Shown here one piece after another: positions 1 to 8,179 of a stretch of DNA of 64,000 bases. The translations under genes were made by a program, and so were the position numbers. The notes below the pieces were generated by a model, which worked only from the letters and a program-made list of their open reading frames with translations, was not told the DNA's origin and made no database searches. The stretch comes from Amphiplicatus sp046296195 (lineage in GTDB: Bacteria > Pseudomonadota > Alphaproteobacteria > Caulobacterales > Parvularculaceae): NCBI GenBank assembly GCA_046296195.1, contig JBKBLR010000002.1, forward strand, positions 1-64,000, in the 5' to 3' direction. Each line of letters begins with the position of its first letter. Position 1 is the first letter of the stretch.

Positions 1-1
1 T

Positions 2-2260
2 GCCGCTGCTGCGTCAAAAGATCCGGCGGCGAAGGCTGCAGCGCCTCCTGCTAAGGCGCCGGCGGCGCCCGGCGCCGAGCTGATCCGCCAGCATGAACTG
101 GTCGAAAAGGTCCGCGCCTTCGACCCGCAGGTCGACGAAGACCTCCTGAACCGCGCCTATGTGTTTTCAATGGTCGCTCATGGCGACCAGACGCGGAAAT
201 CGGGCGACCCCTATTTCGTCCATCCGCTCGCCGTCGCCGACATCCTCGCCGACCTCAAGGCGGACCCTGCGACCGTCGTCACCGCGCTCCTTCATGACGT
301 CGTCGAAGACACCGACGTGACGGTCGAGGATATCGCCGCAAGGTTCGGGGATGAGGTCGCGCGGCTCGTCGACGGCGTTACGAAACTCTCGAAGATCGAA
401 CTGAAGTCCGAGGCTTCGAAGCAGGCCGAGAATTTCCGCAAGCTCGTCGTCGCGATGGCGGATGACGTGCGCGTCCTCCTCGTCAAGCTCGCCGACCGGC
501 TCCACAACATGCGCACGCTGCACCATGTGCCGGACCCGGAGAAGCGCAAGAAGGTGGCGCAGGAGACGATGGAGATCTACGCCCCGCTCGCGGGGCGGAT
601 CGCCGTGCAGCGCTTTCGGGAAGAGCTTGAAGACCGCGCTTTCAAGGAACTGATGCCGCACGCCTATGAGACGATCACGGAGAAGCTTGAAACCCTGCAG
701 CGCGCGATCGGCCCCGGCCTCGTCGATCTGAAGCAGGTTCTGCAGGCGAAACTCGAAGCCGCGGGAATCAAGGCCGAGGTCCAAAGTCGCGAGAAGCGGC
801 CCTATTCGATCTGGCGGAAAATGCAGACCAAGAACGTCTCGTTCGACGAACTTGCCGACATTTACGCCTTCAGGGTCATCGTCGATACGGTGGACGAGTG
901 TTACCGGACGCTCGGCGTCATTCACACGCAGTGGCGCATGATCCCGTCGGAGTTTGACGACTACATCTCGGCGTTCAAGGCCAACCATTACCAGTCGATC
1001 CATACCGCCGTCATCGGGCCGCCGCGCGGCGACGGCGGACACCAGCGCATCGAAATCCAGATCAGAACCAAGGACATGCACGAGCAGGCCGAGCGCGGCG
1101 TCGCTGCGCATTGGCAATACAAGGATCCCGGCGCTTCGCGGTCGCGCGTAGAGTACTCAGGCGCCGGCCAATATGACCCCTACGAGACCCCGCGCCGCCT
1201 CGTCGAAATGTTCCAGCAGGGCGAAGACCCGGAGGAGGCGCTCCGCTACGCCAAGCTCGAGCTGTTCCAGGACCAGGTCTTCTGCTTCACGCCCAAGGGC
1301 CGGGTGATCGCCCTTCCAAAGGGGGCGACAGCGCTTGATTTCGCTTACGCCGTCCACACGGACGTCGGCGACACGACCATCGGCGCCAAGATCAACGGCG
1401 TCTCGAAACCCCTGCGCACGCCGCTCAAGAACGGCGATGCAGTCCTCGTCTTGCGCTCTGAGAACGCGCCGGTGCCGCCGGAATGGGAGACGATGGCGGT
1501 GACGGGCCGGGCGCGTTCGGCGATCCGGCGCCGGATCAAGAAAATGAAGCGCGCCGAACATATCGAACTCGGCCGTGCGATGGCCGAAAGCGTGTTCGCC
1601 GGCGCGCAGCTCGAATTGTCGCCGAAGGCGATCACGGCTGCGCTGGTGAAACTTGGCGAGAAGTCCGTCGAGGGAGTCTTCGCGCGCGTCGGGCGGGGCG
1701 AGCTTTCCGTCAGCGATCTCGTCGAGGCCGTATATCCGGGCGCGAGCCACGAGAAGGAGGGCGAAATCCGCGCCGCGGGCATGACGCCCTTCCGTCCGCG
1801 GCTCGCCATCGACGGACTGCCGCCGCGTGTCACCGTCACGATGGGCCGCTGCTGCGCGCCGATCCCGGGCGAGCGCATCGTCGGCATCCGCGACGCCGAT
1901 CTCGTCGTCGTGCATGCGATTGATTGCGCGGTTCTCGAGCGGGACGATCCAACGCAATCGCAATGGATCGACCTGAAATGGCGTGAACGCAGCGACGGCG
2001 TGACGGCCTACGCGAAGATCGTGGTGACGGTGCGCAACGAGATCGGCGTCCTCTCCGATGTCGCCGGCGTCATCGCCCGCTACGGCGTTTCGATCGCCAA
2101 TATCCGCCTTGACAACCGCTCGCCGGACTTCGTCGAGCTTTTCATCGACGTCGCGGTGAAGGACCTCCGCCAACTGGAGCAGATGCTGGCGGGCCTGCGG
2201 GCCTCTGCAAATGTCCTCTCTGCGAACCGAAACGAAAGGTCCGGCGATGAAAACCGCTGA
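2..2260 (+). CDS. rsh: Bifunctional (p)ppGpp synthetase/hydrolase, RelA/SpoT (Rsh) family, 5' partial
   Basis: Makes and degrades the stringent-response alarmone (p)ppGpp in the cytoplasm. The frame is open from the left edge with no ATG, GTG or TTG before base 161, and the bases before 161 already encode the conserved family start (LIRQHELVEKV), so the true start lies outside the window. Visible domains in order: an HD hydrolase domain with HDVVEDTD (from base 293), a synthetase domain with ANHYQSIHT and EIQIRT, a TGS domain beginning VFCFTPKGRVIALPKGA, and a C-terminal ACT domain. Retention of both catalytic motifs argues for a bifunctional single-copy alphaproteobacterial Rsh. The visible N-terminus is an Ala/Pro/Lys-rich tail. 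It heads an operon with pyrE and overlaps it by 14 nt. Confidence 0.96.
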   Translation, partial: AAAASKDPAAKAAAPPAKAPAAPGAELIRQHELVEKVRAFDPQVDEDLLNRAYVFSMVAHGDQTRKSGDPYFVHPLAVADILADLKADPATVVTALLHDVVEDTDVTVEDIAARFGDEVARLVDGVTKLSKIELKSEASKQAENFRKLVVAMADDVRVLLVKLADRLHNMRTLHHVPDPEKRKKVAQETMEIYAPLAGRIAVQRFREELEDRAFKELMPHAYETITEKLETLQRAIGPGLVDLKQVLQAKLEAAGIKAEVQSREKRPYSIWRKMQTKNVSFDELADIYAFRVIVDTVDECYRTLGVIHTQWRMIPSEFDDYISAFKANHYQSIHTAVIGPPRGDGGHQRIEIQIRTKDMHEQAERGVAAHWQYKDPGASRSRVEYSGAGQYDPYETPRRLVEMFQQGEDPEEALRYAKLELFQDQVFCFTPKGRVIALPKGATALDFAYAVHTDVGDTTIGAKINGVSKPLRTPLKNGDAVLVLRSENAPVPPEWETMAVTGRARSAIRRRIKKMKRAEHIELGRAMAESVFAGAQLELSPKAITAALVKLGEKSVEGVFARVGRGELSVSDLVEAVYPGASHEKEGEIRAAGMTPFRPRLAIDGLPPRVTVTMGRCCAPIPGERIVGIRDADLVVVHAIDCAVLERDDPTQSQWIDLKWRERSDGVTAYAKIVVTVRNEIGVLSDVAGVIARYGVSIANIRLDNRSPDFVELFIDVAVKDLRQLEQMLAGLRASANVLSANRNERSGDENR

Positions 2261-2834
2261 CGTGCTCAAGGAGTTCGAAGAGGCGGGCGCGCTGCAGCGC
2301 GGCCATTTCATCCTGTCGTCCGGCCTGCACAGCGACACCTATCTCAACAAGTCGATCGTCTCGATGTATCCGGAGCGGACCGAGCGGCTCTGCCGCGCGC
2401 TCGCCGAAAAGGTGAGGGCGGCGGGCGCCGGCGCGATCGATTTCGTCATCTCGCCGGCGATGGGCGCGATCATTTACGGCTACGAGACCGCGCGCTGGCT
2501 GAAGGTGCCTTTCATGTTCGCCGAACGCGTCGACGGCGCCTTCGTCCTTCGCCGGGGTTTCTCGGCGCCGAAGGGGGCCCGCATTCTCGTCGTCGAGGAC
2601 ATCGTTTCGACGGGCCTGTCGGCGCGCGAATGCCTCGACGCCGTGCGCAAGGCGGGCGGGGAGGTCGTCGCGCTCGCCTGCATCATCGACCGCTCCGGCG
2701 GCAAGGCTGATTTCGACGCGCCGCTCGTCGCGCTCGCCGAGCTCGAGGTCGAAGCCTGGCCCGCCGACCGCCTGCCGCCGCATCTCGCCGCCCTGCCGGC
2801 GGTCAAGCCCGGGAGCCGCGGGGTCAGCCAGTGA
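2247..2834 (+). CDS. pyrE: Orotate phosphoribosyltransferase
   Basis: Joins orotate to PRPP to give orotidine 5'-phosphate in de novo pyrimidine synthesis. The PRPP-binding signature of the family is clear (ILVVEDIVSTGLS), and the N-terminus has the typical GHFILSSGLHSDTY. I chose the ATG at 2247 because AAAGG lies about 8 nt upstream and the protein then begins MKTADVLKEF; an ATG-less longer version from 2211 would overlap rsh much more. It overlaps rsh by 14 nt and pdxJ by 4 nt (GTGA), so the three are probably co-translated. 195 residues, normal for the short alphaproteobacterial form. Confidence 0.95.
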   Translation: MKTADVLKEFEEAGALQRGHFILSSGLHSDTYLNKSIVSMYPERTERLCRALAEKVRAAGAGAIDFVISPAMGAIIYGYETARWLKVPFMFAERVDGAFVLRRGFSAPKGARILVVEDIVSTGLSARECLDAVRKAGGEVVALACIIDRSGGKADFDAPLVALAELEVEAWPADRLPPHLAALPAVKPGSRGVSQ

Positions 2835-3583
2835 AGCCCATCCGGCTCGGCGTCAATGTCGATCATGTGGCGACGCTGCGGAATGCGCGCGGCGGCGCCC
2901 ATCCTTGTCCGGTGCGCGCCGCGGAACTCGCGATGATCGCCGGCGCCGACGGCGTCACCGCGCATCTGCGCGAAGACCGGCGCCATATCCGCGACGACGA
3001 CATGCGCCGGCTGAAGGACGAAATACCGCTGCCGCTCAATTTCGAGATGGCGGCGACGGCGGAAATGATCCGTATCGCGACGGACATCCGCCCGCATGCG
3101 TGCTGCCTCGTCCCGGAAAACCGTCTCGAGCGCACGACGGAGGGCGGCCTTGACGTCGCCGGCAATCTCTCGGCGCTGAAGGACGCCGTCGCGGCGCTGA
3201 CGGCCGCCGGCGCGCGCGTGTCGCTGTTCATCGACCCCGACCCGAGGCAGATCGAGGCCGCGCGGGCGGCCGGCGCGCCGGTCATCGAAATCCACACCGG
3301 GACCTACCAGCAGGCCTGCGACGTAACGACGAACGCACGCATCAGCCGCGAATTGCAGCTCATCCGCGACGGCGCGGCGCGGGCGGCCGCGCTCGGTCTT
3401 GAAGTTCACGCAGGGCATGGCCTCAATTTTCACAACGTGCAGCCGATCGCCGCGATCCCGGAGATCGTCGAGCTGAACATCGGCCATTTCCTCATCGGCG
3501 AGGCGCTGTTTATGGGCCTTGCCGAGAGCGTCAAAGAGATGAAACGGTTGATGCAGGACGCGCGGACGGGAGGGCTTTACTGA
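2831..3583 (+). CDS. pdxJ: Pyridoxine 5'-phosphate synthase
   Basis: Condenses 1-deoxy-xylulose 5-phosphate with 3-amino-2-oxopropyl phosphate to form pyridoxine 5'-phosphate (vitamin B6). The 250-residue product has the family hallmarks GVNVDHVATLRNARG at the start, TAHLREDRRHI, and HAGHGLNFHNV near the end, with full expected length. The start is a GTG overlapping the pyrE stop (GTGA). Its place between pyrE and acpS is the standard alphaproteobacterial order. Confidence 0.96.
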   Translation: MKPIRLGVNVDHVATLRNARGGAHPCPVRAAELAMIAGADGVTAHLREDRRHIRDDDMRRLKDEIPLPLNFEMAATAEMIRIATDIRPHACCLVPENRLERTTEGGLDVAGNLSALKDAVAALTAAGARVSLFIDPDPRQIEAARAAGAPVIEIHTGTYQQACDVTTNARISRELQLIRDGAARAAALGLEVHAGHGLNFHNVQPIAAIPEIVELNIGHFLIGEALFMGLAESVKEMKRLMQDARTGGLY

Positions 3584-3584
3584 C

Positions 3585-4340
3585 GTGATCACCATCATCG
3601 GCAACACGGTCTCGCCCTATGTCCGCAAGGTGCTGACCGTCCTTCATTTGAAGGGCCTCGATTTCGAAATCGATCCGATCACGCCCTTCTACGGTGACGA
3701 TGAATTCGCCCGGCTGTCGCCGATGCGGCGCATCCCGGTCTTCGTCGACGGCGACACCGTCATCAACGATTCCTCCGTCATCGTTCAGTATCTTGAGGAG
3801 AAACACCCTTCGCCGTCGGTCCTGCCCGGAACGCCCGAGCTGCGCGCCCGCGCCCGCTGGCTGGAAGAATACGCCGACGAGCGGCTCGGCGACGCTTTCG
3901 TCTGGAAAGGTTTCGGCGCGGTCGTCGTCGCGCCGGCGGTGTTCGGCGCGCCGCGCGACCTTGACGCTTTCAGGCGTCACCTTGAAACGGACGTCGCCGC
4001 GGTGTGCGACTATCTCGAAAGCGTGACGCCGGCGGACGGATTTCTTGCAGGACCGTTCGGACTCGCCGACATCGCCGTCGCGGTGATGTTCCGCGGCATG
4101 GCTTACGCCCGCTGGACGCCGGACGCCGCGCGCTGGCCGAAGCTCGCCGCGTGGCTCGCCCGCGCGGAGGCGCAGCCCTCGCTCAAACTCACCGGCGACT
4201 GGTCGGACGCGCTCGTCAAGACGCACCCCGCCGGACAGCGTGACAAGGCGAAAGAGATCGGGCTCAAGGTTTCGGCGAAGAGTCATTTCACCGGCACGCC
4301 GCGCCGCGGGCCGATGACCCGGATCGCAGGCGTTCCATGA
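3585..4340 (+). CDS. Glutathione S-transferase family protein
   Basis: A cytosolic GST-fold protein of 251 residues. The N-terminal thioredoxin-like half carries SPYVRKV (candidate glutathione-activating Ser in place of Cys/Tyr), the cis-Pro loop RRIPVFVDG and the glutathione-binding NDSSVIVQYLEEK. The C-terminal half is helical with the GST N-capping-like stretch GPFGLADIAVAV. The start is a GTG one base after the pdxJ stop. It is inserted between pdxJ and acpS, which are usually adjacent in related genomes, so it is an accessory member of the operon. Substrate unknown. A C-terminal tail of about 40 residues beyond the GST fold has no recognised domain. Confidence 0.88.
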   Translation: MITIIGNTVSPYVRKVLTVLHLKGLDFEIDPITPFYGDDEFARLSPMRRIPVFVDGDTVINDSSVIVQYLEEKHPSPSVLPGTPELRARARWLEEYADERLGDAFVWKGFGAVVVAPAVFGAPRDLDAFRRHLETDVAAVCDYLESVTPADGFLAGPFGLADIAVAVMFRGMAYARWTPDAARWPKLAAWLARAEAQPSLKLTGDWSDALVKTHPAGQRDKAKEIGLKVSAKSHFTGTPRRGPMTRIAGVP

Positions 4341-4738
4341 TCGTTGGCATCGGCAACGACCTCATCGACATCCGCCGCATCGAAAAGACGCTGGAGCGCC
4401 ATGGCGAACGCTTCACCGCGCGTGTCTTCACCGACGTCGAACGGGCGAAATCCGACCGCCGGCGGAACCGGGCGGCCTCCTACGCCAAGCGATTCGCCGC
4501 CAAGGAAGCCTGCGCCAAGGCCCTCGGCACCGGCCTCTCGAGAGGGGTTTTTTGGCGCGACATGGGGGTTGTCAACCTCCCCGGCGGCAAGCCGACCCTG
4601 AAACTCGGCGGGGGGGCCTTGAAGAGGCTTGAAGAAATCACCCCGGCGGGTCATGTCGCTGATATTCACCTGACCATCACGGACGAGTTCCCGCTGGCTC
4701 AGGCGATCGTGATCATCGAGGCCCGGCCGGGGGTTTAA
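4337..4738 (+). CDS. acpS: Holo-[acyl-carrier-protein] synthase
   Basis: Transfers 4'-phosphopantetheine from CoA to the serine of acyl carrier protein. The 133-residue product has the Mg-binding GIGNDLIDIRRIE (Asp8) and the second family motif KRFAAKEACAKALGTG (Glu57). The ATG overlaps the previous stop (ATGA). It sits directly before lepB, as in most alphaproteobacteria. Confidence 0.95.
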   Translation: MIVGIGNDLIDIRRIEKTLERHGERFTARVFTDVERAKSDRRRNRAASYAKRFAAKEACAKALGTGLSRGVFWRDMGVVNLPGGKPTLKLGGGALKRLEEITPAGHVADIHLTITDEFPLAQAIVIIEARPGV

Positions 4739-4787
4739 ACGGCCGGTCGTCGTCGGGAAGGCGCTGGCGAGGGGTTGGGATTTCATC

Positions 4788-5624
4788 ATGGCGTTCGATT
4801 TCAAGACCGGCGAGATCAAGTGGGACAGGTTGAAATTCTGGGCGAAGTCCGGGGCGGCGAAGCCTGAACAGCCGAAGATGACGCCGGCGGAAGAAGCCTG
4901 GGACCTCCTTAAGACGGTGTTCTATGCGGTGGCGATCGCGCTCGTCCTGCGCATCGTGATCTTCCAGCCGTTCAACATTCCCTCAGGCTCGATGAAGCCG
5001 ACGCTGCAGGTCGGGGATTTCCTGTTCGTGTCGAAGCCGACCTATGGCTATTCGCGCGCCTCGCTCGTCTATCCCTTCACCCGCATGAACGTGCATGGCC
5101 GCGTTCTGTCGAGCCATGGACCCGAGCGCGGCGACATCGTCGTCTTCAAGGCGCGCCGGCACGAGAACAAGGATTACATCAAGCGCGTCATCGGCCTTCC
5201 TGGCGACGAGATCCGCATGATCGGCGGGGTCCTGCACATCAACGGCGCGCCGGTCGAGAAGGAATTCATCGGCATGGCGCGGACCGACTGCGATTACCTT
5301 CGCAAGCTCGAAACGCCGAGCTATCGCGAGACGCTGCCGAACGGCGTCTCCTACACCGTGTTTGAGTGCGACGGCGACAGCGGCCCGCTCGACAATGTCG
5401 GGCCCTTTCAGGTGCCGCAGGGCCATTATTTCATGATGGGCGACAATCGCGACCAGAGCCAGGACAGCCGCACCGCGCAGGTGAGTTTCGTGCCGTTCGA
5501 GGACGTCGTCGGCCGCGCCGAGCGGATCTTCTTCTCCGTCGACGGCGACCGCGCGAAGTTCTGGGAGATCTGGAAATGGCCGTTCGCCATTCGCTACGGG
5601 CGAATTCTTGATCCGGTGAAATGA
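4788..5624 (+). CDS. lepB: Signal peptidase I
   Basis: Inner-membrane serine protease (family S26) that removes signal peptides. 278 residues: a cytosolic N-terminus, one membrane segment at about residues 41-60, then the catalytic domain facing the periplasm. The nucleophile is Ser68 in NIPSGSMKPTLQVGD, the general base Lys132 in YIKRVIGLPGDE, and the box E motif MGDNRDQSQDSR is present. There is a 49-nt gap after acpS and an ATGA overlap with rnc. Confidence 0.96.
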   Translation: MAFDFKTGEIKWDRLKFWAKSGAAKPEQPKMTPAEEAWDLLKTVFYAVAIALVLRIVIFQPFNIPSGSMKPTLQVGDFLFVSKPTYGYSRASLVYPFTRMNVHGRVLSSHGPERGDIVVFKARRHENKDYIKRVIGLPGDEIRMIGGVLHINGAPVEKEFIGMARTDCDYLRKLETPSYRETLPNGVSYTVFECDGDSGPLDNVGPFQVPQGHYFMMGDNRDQSQDSRTAQVSFVPFEDVVGRAERIFFSVDGDRAKFWEIWKWPFAIRYGRILDPVK

Positions 5625-6316
5625 GCGCCAAGGGATTAGCGGCGCTGCAGGAGCGCGTCGGCTGGAAATTCGCCGATCAGAGCCTCCTGAAGCGCGCGCT
5701 CACGCATTCAAGCCTTGCTGCGACGTCGAAAGTCGGCGACCTCGAACGTCTCGAATTTCTCGGCGATCGCGTGCTCGGCCTTCTCGCCGCCGAGGCGCTG
5801 TGGCGCGCCTATCCGAAAATGCGCGAAGGCGATCTCGCCCCGCGCCTCAACGCACTCGTGCGGAAGGAGACCTGCGCCAAGGCGGCGCTCGCCTGGGGCC
5901 TCGACAAGCTCGTCAAGATGTCCGCGCAGGAAGAGGAATCCGGCGGGCGAAACAAGAAGGCCATCCTCGGCGACGTCGCGGAGGCCTTTCTCGGCGCGCT
6001 CTATATCGACGGCGGGCTCGACGCCGCGCGCAAGGCCTATGATCTCTTCTGGACGCCGAACCTTGAAAGCCTGTCGGTTCAGCACCGCGACGCCAAGACG
6101 ACCCTTCAGGAATGGAGCCAGGAGCGCGGCCTCGGCGCGCCGAAATATGAAGTCGTCAATTCAGAGGGACCCGCGCACGCGCCCGCCTTCACGATCGATG
6201 TCGTCGTGAAGGGCTTCGACCCAGTGCGCGCCGAGGGCCAGTCGAAACGCGCGGCGCAGATGGCGGCGGCGCGGGCCTTTCTCGTCCGCGAAAAAGTCTG
6301 GATGGCGGATGAGTAA
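5621..6316 (+). CDS. rnc: Ribonuclease III
   Basis: Cleaves double-stranded RNA for rRNA and mRNA processing. The 231-residue product has the RNase III signature LERLEFLGDRVLG (catalytic Glu/Asp around residues 42-49), the second acidic motif GDVAEAFLGALYIDGG, and a C-terminal double-stranded RNA-binding domain from about residue 155 ending in KRAAQMAAARAFL. The ATG overlaps the lepB stop by 4 nt and the gene overlaps era by 8 nt. Confidence 0.96.
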   Translation: MSAKGLAALQERVGWKFADQSLLKRALTHSSLAATSKVGDLERLEFLGDRVLGLLAAEALWRAYPKMREGDLAPRLNALVRKETCAKAALAWGLDKLVKMSAQEEESGGRNKKAILGDVAEAFLGALYIDGGLDAARKAYDLFWTPNLESLSVQHRDAKTTLQEWSQERGLGAPKYEVVNSEGPAHAPAFTIDVVVKGFDPVRAEGQSKRAAQMAAARAFLVREKVWMADE

Positions 6317-7220
6317 GCGCTCCGCGTTCATCCCCGTCATCGGCGCGCCGAATGCGGGCAAATCGACGCTCGTCAACGCGCTCGTCGGCGCAAAGGTGTC
6401 GATCGTCACGCAAAAGGTGCAGACGACGCGTGCGCGCATTCGCGGCATTCTCGTCGACGGCGATGCGCAGCTCGTCTTCACCGACACGCCCGGCATCTTC
6501 CAGCCGCGCCGCCGGCTCGACCGCGCGATGGTGGCCGCCGCGTGGGAAAGCCTTGACGGCGCGGATGTCATTCTCCTCGTCGTTGACGCCGCCGCCGAAC
6601 TCGGCGGGCCGTCAAAGTCGACCGCCGACACCGCGGCGATCATCGCCGCGTTGAAAGCGCGCGGCGCGCGCGCGACCCTGGCCCTCAACAAGATCGACAA
6701 GGTGGCGCGTCCTGACCTTTTGAAGCTCATCGCCGTGATGAACGAGGCCGGGGTCTTCGACGCCGTCTTTCTCATCTCCGCCGAGAACGGCGACGGCCTC
6801 AAGGACCTGCGCGCGCATCTCCTGTCGCGGGCAAGGCCAGGCGAATGGCATTTCCCGGAGGACCAGCTCTCGGACATCTCCGACCGGCTGATGGCCGCGG
6901 AGATCACCCGCGAGAAAGTGTTCAAGCGGCTCCATCAGGAGCTTCCCTATGAATCGACGGTCGAGACGACGGCCTGGTCCCGCACGAAGAAGGGCGAGCT
7001 GAAGATCGACCAGACCATCTATGTCAGCCGTGAAAGCCAGCGCCCGATCGTCCTTGGCAAGGGCGGCGCGACGCTGAAGGCGATCGGAGAGGCTGCGCGC
7101 AAAGAGCTTTGCGACCTCTTCGGCGAGACGGTGCACCTCTTTCTTACCGTCGTCGTCCGCGAGGGATGGGCGGAGGAGCGGGCGCGCTACCGCGAAATGG
7201 GCCTCGATATCGTCGACTGA
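6309..7220 (+). CDS. era: GTPase Era
   Basis: Essential GTPase that binds 16S rRNA during 30S maturation. The 303-residue product has G1 GAPNAGKSTLVNAL, G3 DTPGIFQPR, G4 NKID, and a C-terminal KH domain with VLGKGGATLKAIGEAARKEL. The start at 6309 overlaps rnc by 8 nt. In many alphaproteobacteria recO follows; here the next gene is a convergent TIR gene only 7 nt away, so the operon ends at era. Confidence 0.96.
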   Translation: MSKRSAFIPVIGAPNAGKSTLVNALVGAKVSIVTQKVQTTRARIRGILVDGDAQLVFTDTPGIFQPRRRLDRAMVAAAWESLDGADVILLVVDAAAELGGPSKSTADTAAIIAALKARGARATLALNKIDKVARPDLLKLIAVMNEAGVFDAVFLISAENGDGLKDLRAHLLSRARPGEWHFPEDQLSDISDRLMAAEITREKVFKRLHQELPYESTVETTAWSRTKKGELKIDQTIYVSRESQRPIVLGKGGATLKAIGEAARKELCDLFGETVHLFLTVVVREGWAEERARYREMGLDIVD

Positions 7221-7227
7221 CCCATTT

Positions 7228-8049
7228 TCAAGCGTTCGGCGCCGCGCGCCGCGCCGCATCGAGCACGAGCACGAGACCCAGCGCCCAAAAGCCGACGAAG
7301 GTCAGGTACTCGCTGATGGCGAGCGTCGCCCAGAGCGCGGCGGTGACGTAATAGCCGACGACGCCGATGGCGACGGCAAGCGCAAACCATGCGGCGGCGG
7401 CGGCGAGGCGCCCCGTCGACAGCGCCGGGCGCATGATGACGGCGCCGGTGATGACGGCGTTGAGGCCGGCGATGCCGGCGGCGGCGACCGCGGACAGCTT
7501 GTCCTGATGGATCGCGAGGGGAATGTTCGTCAGCGCCGAGGCGAAGCCCTGCGCGATGAATGAGAACAGCAGACATTCGAAGTCGGCGAACCACGACCGC
7601 GCGACGATCTTCGAGAAGCGGCCGATGCCGCCCGCCGGCGCCGCTTCGGGCGCCGCCGAAAGCGTGCGTCGCGTGCGCTCGCCGATCGCCTTGACGATCA
7701 TCGAGGGCAGGGGATCGCCGGGCGCCCAGGCGGACATGTCGATCGTATTGAAGCTGCGGAAGTCGAGCGGCGGCGTGACGCCGTCGGCGCTGACAGGCAG
7801 CAGAATCCTACGCTCGCGCGCAGCGGAGGCCTCGCCTACGACCCATTCGCTGTCTATCGACCGGCGCGACCAGATGACGATCGCGACGGCGACCTGCGCG
7901 ATGACCCCGGCGGTCTTTTTGCGATAATCCTCGCCGGCGAGGAGATCGCGGTCCCACCAGACGTCGAGCCCGAGGCGCGCAAGCTCAGCCGCCATCGCTT
8001 CCGCGATCGGGCGGTCCTTGCGGCTGTAGGAAATGAAGACGTCCGGCAA
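7228..8049 (-). CDS. TIR-domain protein with C-terminal transmembrane region
   Basis: The N-terminal 130 residues are a bacterial TIR domain: VFISYSRKD (strand A and box 1), VWWDRDLLAGEDY (BB-loop area) and SEWVVGEASAARER, where Glu73 is at the position of the NADase glutamate of catalytic TIR domains. A linker of about 30 residues leads to about five hydrophobic helices from residue 160 to 265, so the protein is predicted to be membrane anchored with a cytosolic TIR. The start is TTG; AGGGAG lies 5 nt upstream, which decides it. Family knowledge: bacterial TIRs are NAD-consuming defence effectors, virulence factors or signalling modules. No Thoeris, CBASS or Argonaute partner is adjacent, so a defence role is inference only. 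Confidence 0.85.
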   Translation of the reverse strand: MPDVFISYSRKDRPIAEAMAAELARLGLDVWWDRDLLAGEDYRKKTAGVIAQVAVAIVIWSRRSIDSEWVVGEASAARERRILLPVSADGVTPPLDFRSFNTIDMSAWAPGDPLPSMIVKAIGERTRRTLSAAPEAAPAGGIGRFSKIVARSWFADFECLLFSFIAQGFASALTNIPLAIHQDKLSAVAAAGIAGLNAVITGAVIMRPALSTGRLAAAAAWFALAVAIGVVGYYVTAALWATLAISEYLTFVGFWALGLVLVLDAARRAAPNA

Positions 8050-8179
8050 GGGCGCTCCCTTGAAACACGCCGGAGGATAGGCGCGCGGCCGCGGGCTTGA
8101 AAGCGACCAATGGGAGAATCTTCGCCGTCATCGCGCAATCAGAGGGCGCTGCGGCCGTTCCGCCCACGGAAGACGCCGC

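Noticed and set aside
161..2260. Start of rsh at GTG 161
   Set aside because: The preceding in-frame codons encode the conserved LIRQHELVEKV...DEDLLNRAY start of the family, so the gene begins outside the window.
1157..2338. 393-residue minus-strand frame
   Set aside because: Antisense of rsh; no motif and no ribosome-binding site.
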